Origin: Mortierella alpina
Lineage: Eukaryota; Mortierellomycota; Mortierellomycetes; Mortierellales; Mortierellaceae
Length of the DNA stretch: 64,000 bases
Direction: 5' to 3'
NCBI GenBank assembly: GCA_029449245.1
Contig: JANATF010000004.1
Coordinates: 2,232,001 to 2,296,000, forward strand
The stretch's first letter is position 1. Every line of letters begins with the position of its first letter. The position numbers and the translations under genes are program-made. The notes under the pieces were generated by a model. That model searched no databases. It saw only the letters and a list, made by a program, of their open reading frames with translations, and was not told the origin of the DNA. Of the stretch, positions 10,708 through 20,640 are shown in pieces.

Positions 10708-11721
10708 TCACCAGTTCAGCCGGAAGCGAAGGCGGCTCTGCGCCTGCTCCAGCGGGGTTGCGGCCTCCTCGATGCTTCTCACAAATTCAGGCACAGTCGA
10801 GCCGCCGGGGCACTCGCGCCAAAGCCCTCCATCCACCACGCAGCGCTTCCTATTGTTGATAAAGACCGTGCAGCTCGCTCTAATCGTTACAACGGCAATC
10901 CAAAAAAAAAAAAGTGCATAAACACAGTGTGCCTCTTGTGTCCTGAGACATATTTTTCGCGCAGCCGTGGGAACAAGCAAACAGCACTTACTCGGCACCA
11001 TGATGCTGGGTGTTTTTGACAGAGGCGATCAACAGATCAAGACCCTCCTGTCCGCTCGCACACTCCTCCACCCTGTCCAGCAGTGCGTGATTTCCGACAA
11101 TCTTCTTTCCGATTTCGCGAGCATAGGCCTTGCTGCCGATCCTAAGGGGCTCTTGCGCATTCATCTCGAAGACGAACGAGAACCACGTCTCATGAGCGGG
11201 AAAAAATTTTCTGAAGCACAGCTGCTGCTTGTTTCCCTCACATTCCTGCTCGCCATGCATACAGTCCACCGAGAGCTTGCCCGAAGTGTTGATGATCTCC
11301 CCAAAGTACGAGAGCGAAAAGTTCACAGCCGGGAGGTTCTTTGTTTTCACTAAGCGTGAAAAGTAGACGTGACATGGGAGATCAGATCAGATCTTTCAAT
11401 CCACATAACGCGCCTGTTCTCACGCCAGTCGGGACTTACAGACGTTTGCAAACGTATTCTCGCAGATCCGAGCATCTGGGCACCTTGACATCACAAACAG
11501 AGCTATTTGTCAGCACAAAGGAAGCGAGAGATCGAGGAGATGGAAGAAAAAGGAGCGTTAAAAGGAGCTCTATTAAAACCTTTTTGATGTAGAGTGGTTG
11601 CACACTCACTTAGGTCAACAGGAGCCTTGAAGACGCTCGAGGCATCAACTTGAACAACGCTGGAACCAGGCGAGGAGATCAGCGCCAAGGCAAGAAGCGA
11701 GGAGAGAATGGTGAATTTCAT
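10708..11721 (-). CDS. GILT-like secreted/lysosomal thiol reductase family protein
   Basis: Four exons on minus: 11721-11610, 11502-11440, 11349-10992 and 10879-10708. All junctions are in phase, giving 234 residues. An N-terminal signal peptide (MKFTILSSLLALALISS) routes it to the secretory pathway. Exon 2 supplies LFVMSRCPDARIC, the GILT active-site region. Exon 3 has HGEQECEGNKQQLC, the family signature QHG-x2-EC-x2-N-x4-C with Met for Gln. Exon 4 has SCTVFINNRKRC and DGGLW, typical of the C-terminal part. GILT proteins reduce disulfides in acidic lysosome-like compartments. Here the expected C-x-x-C reads CPDA, with the next Cys only three residues later, so reductase activity is doubtful. 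The gene lies just upstream of FANCM on the same strand. Confidence 0.8.
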
Positions 11722-12156
11722 GGTGAATATGAGGGTACGAAGAAAGCGAGCGTCTGCGACGATAATGGATGCGTGGGGGTTGGAGTGGAAGAGAAGTTTT
11801 TGGTGAATGGCGCCATCAACTTAAATATTTGCTGATTCGCACGCTTTGTTGACACAACACATTATTGCCCTCGAATTAGCGTGTGGAGGTGTGTGTCTTT
11901 GTTCAGAGACGTGTATTGCCGCCATTTATTTCCGACCCCCTGCTTTTGGCATCTCTTGTCCAAGACTCTTACGCAATTAGCCTCGGGGTAAAAAGACGTT
12001 GTTGCAATCCAAAACTTGGCTTCGTTGACAGTTACTGTGCGCAAAAGTGGCTGCTGAGGACCTCGTTTAGCCGTCTGTCCACATCCCGCGCATACTGGCA
12101 CCCTTTCATTCTGACCTCCAGTGCCTGTATAATGATAGCCCATTTCTAATAGACGG
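11722..12156. other. Intergenic gap between GILT-like and MFSD1-like genes
   Basis: This 435-base stretch holds the 5' flank of the GILT-like gene, with an AT-rich AATATTTAAG near 11820 that could serve as a weak TATA. It also holds the 3' flank of the transporter gene. Nothing else is recognised. Confidence 0.4.
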
Positions 12157-14633
12157 TCATTGACGCCCAGGAAATCGTGGTCTTGACGCGAGGTGCGGAG
12201 ACGGATCATGAGGCATGCTGCCAGGAATATTATTGAGTTCAGGCGCAGCACGCGCGTGGTGCGCATATGTCCCCAGACGTGTGCGCTCCATATGACCCGC
12301 AAACCCTGCCATGGAGTGTCTCCTCCGGTGCGGAATTATGGTGATGATGCCTTCGCCTACTGGTCTTGTTGTCACCATGTTCTGCATATCCTCAATATCT
12401 GAATCCTCCTCTTGCAGCAGATCCTCTGAAAACCGCCTGTGCCGTTGATACTCAAAACCAGGCTCTCGTGGATTGTAGCGGTCTTGCCTCTGGACTTGCT
12501 GTTGCTGCAAAAGATCTCGCCTAGTAGTGCTCTGACTGTAATAATCGTCCTGCGGGTACTGAGCCTCAGGCGAAGGTTCATGCTCGATGAGCTGCATATA
12601 TCCCCCTTGGCGATAGTCCAGGAGATTGAAAATGCCCGAGAGAAAGAGACCGATAGCTCCTAGTACGATGAACAGGCCTAGAACGTGTATGAAAGACCCT
12701 CCAGTACCATGGAGGATCGATGCCACGATCATGGGAAAGAAGGTCAAAGAGATGTTGAGAGCAATTGTGACGAGACCGTACGCTGTTCCGAGTTGGTGAT
12801 CTTCCACAAGGAAGGGAATGCATGGCCAGAGCACGGAGGCAAAGAGAGAATACGCCAGTCCTAGAATGACCATGGCGACTACTGGCGAAACCGCAGTGAA
12901 GCCAAACAAGGCATGCGCGCAAATGATGAATACCGCAGAAAGCGGTATATAGCGAGCGCGATTTCCAAAGCGATCTACCAGGTAGCCACAGACAGGAGAC
13001 CCAACTGACGAGACAATATCTGGGATGGACTGAGAAGGAATAAAACAATGAGTCAATGATGCCCTTGACGAGCATTCGAATGACTCGTGCCCAACTTGAT
13101 GCTTACCATTACTGTCCCTGCCTTTGTAGGGCTCATGTGCCACTTTTTTTGCAGGACTAAATATTGTCAAAAGGTTAGAAGCGCGCGTTAGTTGTGGTGT
13201 CGCACAGTGCACGAAAGGGTCACGCGTCGCTCATGAGAGGAGCAAGGAGCATACAATCCGAAGAGATGTGGTTAAATGGTACGACGGCCCCTAAAAGTCA
13301 AAACATGCAAAGTGTTAACCGTGATTGAAGGTAGTAAAGACAGCCTGCTATTGATGCTGATAGCGATGGTTTAGCTGCCAATATCAAGTTTGAACATACC
13401 GTACAGCGATATGCAACATAACGACAATATCCAAAAGTTCGGCTGCAGAGTCAAGATCTCGGAGAACCGCATTTCATCATCCTCTGCCATCTCGTTCTCC
13501 TTCTCGATCTCCTCTTCTTCCTCCAAAGCCTCGGAGGACATGGTCATGGTGGAGTCGGACGAGACATTGATGGCCTGTCTTCCTACAATATTTTCAGTCC
13601 TTGACCGAACTATCAGGTCCTTCCTCCGATCTCTTGCATCTAGCCTTACTCCTGCTTGTTTTCTCGAGTCACCACTGTCCAGATACGCAAGTCCCCAGCC
13701 ACATAAGAGAGACATAACACATATCCCGCAGCCGGCCCAACTGGCGCCAACGACACCCCCACCGCGACCCTCAATCAAGGGCGAGACGTTGTCATTCATT
13801 GCCGTCGCGATCCTGGCCGACGAGAGGTTTAGACCCAGAGCAAAGCCCAGCCATCGGGATTTGAACCAATCCGTGGTTATCTTGGCTTGAGCGACCTCGA
13901 GGCACTCGCCTCCTATCCCAAAAATGAAGCGTCCTAGAACCATGATCCAGATGGACTTTAAAGACACTCCCATCGCAAAGGCCCACTGACCCACACAGAT
14001 ACAGATGCTGAAGAGAATAAGCATCCTTGAGGCTGAGAGCCGATCGATCAAGACTCCACCAAAGAGTGGGAGGATGATGTTTGGCAGAGAGTACACAGAA
14101 TAGAGGAGGTTAAGGTGATACTGGTGCGTAGCATAGTCCGTCTCCAACCAGTCTCGAAGTTGGACATTCAGCGCCTAGAAGTTCCAGCATAGTGAGTGAC
14201 ACGGAGAATAAGTACGTTGCCCACGTCGTTTGCCCAGTATCAGTTAGCTTTGAAAACTGAATTTGGCGTTTACAGCTGGTATGTCGTAGCAATAATAGTT
14301 TCCAAAGAGAAGTAGACAGGCAAGAAGTAAGACAATCCAGTGCCTCGGCGTGATGGCGTGTGCCTGCTCCTGGCGGTGCGCCCTGTCCAAGCTCTGGTGC
14401 AAAAGCTGGGGCTGAGGTTGGGGCTGCCGCTGTCTCTGTCGTTGTGGCCGCGGGATGAGATCATGGTGGTCCGGAGGGCCTCCATTGACGCTGTAGAACG
14501 TGTTGGTTGCGCTCGGGGGACCGTCCCTCCGTTGTGTCGAGTAGAAGCTGTCCCGGTCTCTGCGAGGATGGTGGTTGCTGCTGTTTTCACGGTTGCTGAA
14601 TATAAGCGGCGTCTGCTCTCCGGGGAGGTTCAT
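12157..14633 (-). CDS. MFSD1-like major facilitator transporter
   Basis: Five exons on minus: 14633-14274, 14174-13400, 13290-13255, 13156-13107 and 13029-12157. The phases are consistent and give 697 residues. NYYCYDIPAALN in TM1 and FNHISSDFLQKKW/SIPDIVS in the second half match the MFSD1 lysosomal transporter group, which in animals exports dipeptides. About twelve membrane segments are visible. The N-terminal tail (about 95 residues, Gln/Arg-rich) contains EQTPLI, which fits the acidic dileucine vacuole-sorting motif. The central loop is acidic, and a ~150-residue cytosolic tail carries Gln and Arg runs. It is therefore longer than animal MFSD1 because of its tails. A vacuolar membrane location is inferred. 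The ATG lies 92 bases after the stop of the RSA3-like gene. Confidence 0.82.
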
Positions 14634-14725
14634 TGCCGATGGAGAGTCAAGGAATGTCTGTGAATGGAGAGCAGGCAAAAAAAAAAGTGGACTGTGCGGA
14701 ATAAAAAACTTTATTTGTTTCAAGG

Positions 14726-15871
14726 TCACTGATCTCCAGCGACCCAAAGTTCCTTTTCCAACACCCGGTAGATGTGTCCTGTCTGGTTCAGAGAGTCGAT
14801 CAGAAGTTCCAGATGGCTGTCTTCTAAGGAGTCGGTCTAGCCATCCCATCAATAGAACCACCCGGTCAAGGGGTTAGTATAGGCAGGACTTTGGACTTGG
14901 CTCTCGCGATTGTGAGCACACATTCAAAACCACAGTGCACAAGACCCTTAAAATCGTTGGTATCAGCCTACCTCACGTAGTGTGTTGAGCTCATCTCCAA
15001 AAGCCTGCGTGATCTGAGTCATATATTGGTCGTGGAATGCCGCTTCGATCTCTGGGTTTGTCATGATCTTTTGGACGCGATCTGATGTATGTGCTTCCTT
15101 CTAATTGTTGTGGCCAAATTGTTAGAAAAGGCCGATCCAGAGTTCAACCAGCTCCCTTGTGTCTTCAGCCAGAATGCTGTACAGCTCTTCTCACCTTTGG
15201 TGTAGTGACGTTATTTGTTCTCAACTCTTGGTCCTCGTCATCTTCTACGTCTGATCCTTCGTCACTGCTCTCACGGTCATCCTGCATCTCCATGTCATTG
15301 TCTTCATCGTCAGCTTCTGGCCGGTCCTGAGCCGATGTGATATCTTCCTGATCTTCCATATCAAGATCTCCAGAGATCGGCTCTGACAGTGCTATTGATG
15401 ATGGAATCCCACTGCCCGATTGCTATGCATGGGAGGTTAGTGTCAGTTAGGACTATAGTAGATCACCAGAGCCCTTATGAATTGCTTCGTGTAAAGAAGA
15501 TGTAGGCAATTTTAGTACCTTTGTCCGTTTTTGAGCAGGGGCCGCATGGTCCTAGATCGCCAATTCATAACATTTTTCCAGGTCAGTCTCCATCTGAGTA
15601 ACCTTAGTGCCTATGCGGGGATGTCGCTTTCTATATAATGGACGACCAATACCTGTGCTTCGTCTAAGTGCAAGTGGAGAGGTATTGTTAGCGGGGATGC
15701 GAATCAACCTGCAGCAACGACATTGGGACCAAGTTCCTAGTGCCACTTACTCGAGGCAGGAGCTCGTTTTGAAGAATTCCCTTTTGTCTTTGCGCCCATT
15801 GCGTTTTCTGTGCTTTGTGGATTCTCTTTGTGTGGTGGGAAGTGATCCTGTTGTGTTTGTCCAGAGTCCAT
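14726..15871 (-). CDS. RSA3: Ribosome assembly protein Rsa3-like
   Basis: A six-exon model on minus: 15871-15751, 15663-15653 (11 bases), 15551-15519, 15422-15195, 15100-14972 and 14836-14726. All phases close, giving 210 residues, near the 220 of yeast Rsa3. The C-terminal part reads AAFHDQYMTQITQAFGDEL, then NTLRETDSLEDSHLELLIDSL. That is the pattern of the Rsa3 domain (aromatic-YL-x-x-T-x-x-FGDDL-x-x-LR ... LLIDAL). The middle is a long acidic tract (about residues 75-120) and the N-terminus is basic and Ser/Gln-rich. Rsa3 acts on nucleolar pre-60S particles. The 11-base exon is the weakest part of the model, but without it the frame breaks. AATAAA follows the stop within about 10 bases. 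Confidence 0.6.
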
Positions 15872-16678
15872 AGAGCCAACTGGTTGCGGCGGCGTGACTG
15901 CCCTCCACTACATATTTCAATCGTGTTGCCTGTGCACCGATTGAAGCCTCCTTTCTCTCAATACATTCAAAAATGGTCGGTTATGGTGTCATGTGATTGC
16001 ACCCATACCCCCAAACCTGCTGAATCCATCGATACAGCATCGACACATCGACAACGCACCCAACCATCCATTGCACTCGCGGAGCATGCACACCATCCAT
16101 CCATCAACACTCGCACTGCACGGAATGTGGCTCTCGGGAAGACACAATAAATGATCTCGGCATCAGGATCGTCATCATTTCATTAGGGCGTTGGGATCAT
16201 GGAAGAAACCTGCTGCAATTGCCAGCCATTGCAGCCTTGGAGCGCCTGGCCAGCAATGCAATAGATTCAGAGGGCATCGTCGTTAGCCCTGGCGTTGACG
16301 ACACCCCTTTGCACCTGGCGACTGGCGACTGGGCAAAGACGTCCTGATGGATCGAGCAGGTCTTTTTACGACTCTTGGCTCTTGATTATCGATCCTGATC
16401 AAGAAACTAAGCAGTTGACATCAGTCTGGTACAAGGGATCGGCTTGAGGCATCAGCAGTGCAGGATCAGTACGAGTTGCCAAAATAGGATAGCCAAGCAC
16501 CTTCGTAGCGTAGCACCAGCAGCACATCTCTTACGGAATCAAAGTTTGACCCGACAGGATTCAGTCAGGATTCAGGATTCAGGATCATCCATCTCTCTCC
16601 ACTCGTCCCCGCATCCCAACTCTCTGGAGCTCGATGGACTAGCATCTGACCGATTCCGCTCTACTCTTTCCAAAACAG
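15872..16678. promoter_or_regulatory. Divergent RSA3 / RPL35 promoter and probable RPL35 first intron
   Basis: This holds no independent gene. A pyrimidine-rich leader leads into AAAATGG at 15973-15975, which is the best candidate for an RPL35 first exon consisting only of ATG. A second candidate ATG is at 15983. The donors that would follow (GTCGGT or GTGTCA) are poor, so the start is unresolved. If the first is right, the intron is about 700 bases and the divergent promoter only about 100 bases. GGATTCA-type short repeats occur near 16556-16585. Confidence 0.35.
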
Positions 16679-17427
16679 GCTGCTGTCAAGGCTTACGAAT
16701 TGCGCACCAAGAACAAGGCCGAGCTCACCAAGCAGCTCGAGGAGCTCAAGCAGGAGCTTGCCAGCCTCAAGGTCCAGAAGATTGCCGGTGGTTCCGCTGG
16801 CAAGTTGACCAAGATGTAAGTCCTTTCATCAAGATACCGGTGCGATCCGGCTTCAAGAACGATCATTGTCGTTCAGCGGTGCAGGACTCGACGGGCGGAC
16901 AGACATCAACTGCTAAACGGGAAAGTTGCGCCGCCTTTACGCCCGTTCTCTCTACGGGATCTCGCACGCAGATGATCCAGGCGCTATACCCAGGAACAGT
17001 GGCACTCTAACTGCCTGTGCTATAGTGCAAGCACTGACTTTCAGTATCGACAGTTGTCGGATGTTGGAGCAGATCATCCTGGAACATGCTCTACACCACT
17101 GTGGCGGACGACAGAGATCCTAGCGTAGCCGTTCCTTTTTGTGTTCTATCTACAACACATCACTGACCCTGCTCTACTTCTCTTTTGTGTTCCAGCTCTG
17201 CTGTCCGCAAGTCCATTGCCCGTGTCATGACTGTCATCACCCAGACCCAGCGTGCTCAGCTCCGTCTCTTCTACCAGAAGAAGAACTTCCTCCCCTTGGA
17301 CCTCCGCGTCAAGAAGACCCGTGCCATCCGCCGCCGTCTTACCAAGAACGAGGCTGCTCTTAAGACCGTCAAGCAGCAGAAGAAGGAGACCCACTTCCCT
17401 CTCCGCAAGTACGCCATCAAGGCCTAA
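16679..17427 (+). CDS. RPL35: 60S ribosomal protein L35 (uL29)
   Basis: Two clear coding exons: 16679-16815 (starts [13 protein letters not shown]) and 17196-17427 (ends [10 protein letters not shown]). The intron between them is 380 bases. With a separate ATG exon the protein is 123 residues, the normal length for eukaryotic uL29. It sits near the polypeptide exit tunnel of the large subunit. The conserved [12 protein letters not shown] and [17 protein letters not shown] blocks are present. Exon 2 begins after CAAAACAG without an ATG, so the start codon must lie upstream (candidate 15973-15975). An AATAAA follows at about 17481. I saw no convincing snoRNA in the intron. The DNA transposon begins 185 bases downstream. 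Confidence 0.9.
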
Positions 17428-17620
17428 ATGTGTTCTTTTTTGAGTCGAAGCGGACCATTTTCTTTCTGAATATGTTCCAAAATAAAGACAGAAACGGAAG
17501 GCATTTATCGTTCTTGGTATTGTCAAAAAGTTCAACAGAAGGCTGTGAGCAGCCGTATCGCTTTATGGCCATGATGATCCGAGCAGTCCAGCTACCCTTA
17601 ATTTTTGCTTGCAGTCGTCG

Positions 17621-17757
17621 TAGTCTCGCATCCAGCCCCTTCATTTTACGTGGGGCAGGACTCGCAGTCCTGCTTCCACTGAAATGAGGGTCTGGGAAAA
17701 TTGATAGACTTATCGGCAGAGCGACCCGTAAAATCCAAAAAGGCAACTTGTTAAGGG
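17621..17757 (+). repeat. Left terminal inverted repeat of the 5-kb transposon
   Basis: 137 bases starting TAGTCTCGCATCC and ending TTAAGGG, identical to the reverse complement of 22494-22630. It contains a hairpin-forming sequence at 17655-17673, with GCAGGACT and AGTCCTGC arms separated by CGC. After TTAAGGG the two ends diverge immediately. Confidence 0.95.
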
Positions 17758-17874
17758 CTTTCCCATGCGCATGGACATGCATGACGGAAGCAAAAAATAC
17801 ACCCTCTCTCACTCTCTACTCCACCTTCCGGCCCCAGTCCTTTCACTTGTTATACTTCAGTCTCTACAGTAGTC

Positions 17875-20634
17875 ATGGACCCAATTCTTTCTGATTTGCC
17901 CCCCAAACCCATTGTTATCCAGCAAGATGATCCCTTCGTAAACTCTTTCTGCCTAGCCACCATAGCTGCCGCGAGGGTCGAAAGAAGGGCAGCGGAGTAT
18001 CGAGAAAGAAGGACCAAGTTTCAACAGCAGGAAGATAACAGCAAATCGCTTTTATTCATATTCAAGGCACTCGCCACCAAAGGCCTCTCCTTGCGCGAGT
18101 TCCTATTTAAGAGTTTCAACTCCGAGCATGAAGAAATCAGGAGCAAGGTTAACCAATTTTGCGCCACTGATGGTCCTGCTGCGGTACTCCACCTTTGGGG
18201 GATGAAGTTGGAGGGTGGAAAGTACGACTCTAGCTTTGCTAAGGAGGCAATCGAAATCGTGGGCAAGCGCGTTCAGGCCGACCTCAAAAACGCCAGCAAG
18301 GACACCACTTTTCGGTTTCCAGCAAAGAAAGTGAGCCGTAAAAATGTAGAGGCATTCTCTCTGGACCGTATGAGGGCGTCGCTAGCGAACTCGGCTCCGA
18401 ATCTTACACACCTTCTGAAGCTAATGACACCAACAACTGAAGAGAAAGGGCTCTGGAAGCCGTACCCAGAGAACAGGAGACCGCGCGACATCGAGTCCAC
18501 CGATCCGATACCTCCCAGGATGGCGCCGAGAGCAGCGTGGCTCTCAGTATCCAACCTGGACCCTGACTCGGATGAGGCACTTGAACTATCATCGGACTCC
18601 GGCTCGGACAGTGACTTATTAAACATTCGATGGCATAGAGAGGAACAAGACTCAGAGTGGGAGGACGATGAACGCAAGCCGAGCCCGTCCCCGTTCGAAG
18701 ATCAGCGCTCTTTTATTGTAACCGTGGGGTGCATGCTGGTCTTTATGAAGAACCAGCAGTCAAATCGTCTACAAATGATGATTGGTAAGAAGCCTTGCCA
18801 TTCATCAATGTAATATAGCATCTGGTCAGGGTTGTAGCTCTAATCATACTATTGACCTTCATTAGGATTATATCTTCGAGGACTGACAGCGCCAAAACGT
18901 CTGATTCATTTGTTAAGCAAGATGGGGTTAAGTGTCTCGTATCCCACCTCTACCGCATGTCTGAAGTCTTTGGCGCTGGACAAGATCAGAACGGTTCGGA
19001 GAGTCGCAAGGAAGAAACAAGTCTACTTCCTGTATGACAACTTTAACCGTAAGGTGACCCACCGCCACCAACGGACAGATAATCAGGACTTTTTTGAAAA
19101 CGCAACCACAGGAACGATCGTTGTGGGCGAACAGCTTGGCGAGGAACGGCTCCCTGACGATCCACCCGTTAAACCCAGCGTCACCAACGTTACGATAAGC
19201 CGGAAGGATGCATTTCATTTCAATCATGTTTTTCGCTTCCATTTTTTCGACAACCTTCTCGGTTACAAGTTTCACCAGCTATTTAGATCGACATTCAAAA
19301 TTCCAACAATCAAGCAACTCGTCCCAAAGCGGACGGAAGCTTACGAACTTGCGGCCATGGACATTGATCAGTCGACTGTAGGAGGAAACATCCAGGTTCT
19401 TGACAACATGCGCCAGACGCTGAACTTATCCAAAGGTTATTTCAAGAATTTAAAGATGATCATTGCTGGTGATCATCTTACGATATCCAGAGTCCAATCC
19501 GCACAGAAACGCAATATATGCGAGGCCACATATTTCGACCAGATGCGGTGGGCAATCCCGGTATTACAACTATTCCATATGGAAATGCTTCTATGTTCGA
19601 CCATCCTCAACACACACTACGGGAGCGTTAATACTCCGGGGTCATTGGCGTACTTTATTCCAGTGCTTAAGCGTCGGACGCTGAGCCGGGAGATGCCATG
19701 TTACTACACAGCTGACGAGTTCTTGAGGACCCTATTTCGAGCAATGTGCAGTCAGCTATGGCGAAAGAAGATGGAGACGTACGTTCGGGATCACGGCGAG
19801 ATGTCGGACGAGACGATGAAGCAGGAAATAAACATCACAATCCTTCAGCTTACCCTCCCAGGAGAAACGCTTTTCGACAATTTCTCCACCACAAACGCCA
19901 ACGCCATGTTATTCATGCGCGATATGGCTGTATACCTTGAATTCTGTGCAGCCATCAAGTCAGGGGACATCGGACGTCTCGAGGAGATTTTGAAATGGAT
20001 TACGATTATGTTTCAAGCTGGGAACCACAACAATTATGCTCTCGAGCTCTTGCGCTTCGGTTATTACGCGCAGCACAAGTGGGGAATAGCAAGGAAGGAG
20101 GCTGTCTTTTCATCGCTACTGATGAATACGAAAGGGCTCAAAAATCATTGGCTTCCAAGCGATCTATATCAGGAGCACAACAACCTCCTGACAAAGTCCA
20201 CCCACGCGACAGTCGGGAACAAGTGGTCCGCAATGAGCTATACCACCCCAAATATCCGTCTATTTCAAGAAGTCTCGTCCCAACTCGAGTCCGAGTTCAA
20301 GATGGCCAAAACCAGCTCATTTCACAGGTCTACGTCAACCGACAAAGATGCAACGCTCGTTTTGCGTTTGCTAGAAGAGCATCACATCCTCAGTGAAGTC
20401 AGCCATCCAAGCGAACATCAAATCCACCCGTACGCTACAACGCAAGCACTCAATTTGGTGACCGAGGGTACCATAAAGCTTGTAGGTGGAGGCTACAGGA
20501 AGTTTATTGAGCGCATGGAGGAAGAAAACGCGGATGAGGCACTTGCAAAGCATAGGGACATAGAAAAACTCACGCGGCAACTCGATGAAGAAACCCAACA
20601 AGCACGCAATTCTTTGGATACGGCCTTTGAATAA
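17875..20634 (+). CDS. DUF6589-like protein, candidate transposase
   Basis: Two exons: 17875-18784 and 18866-20634, with an 81-base intron in phase 1, encoding 892 residues. Splicing creates the joined segment GLYLRGLTAPKRLIHLLSK followed by MGLSVSY. Further on are MIAGDHLTISRV, FDQMRWAIPVLQLFHMEM and GSVNTPGSLAYFIPVLKRR. This pattern (GD-x-LT, then a helix with H-x-x-M, then GSL) is what I recall of the DUF6589 family, which is multicopy in Agaricomycetes. The Asp in GDHLT and later acidic residues could form an RNase-H-fold active site; that is inference. An acidic Ser-rich linker lies around residues 235-270 and a coiled-coil tail at the C-terminus. Its place within perfect TIRs makes it the likely transposase. 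Confidence 0.8.
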
Positions 20635-20640
20635 ACAAAT

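Noticed and set aside
16816-17195. Possible snoRNA in the RPL35 intron
   Set aside because: Only partial C-box-like (GATGATC) and CTGA motifs are present, without terminal stem pairing.
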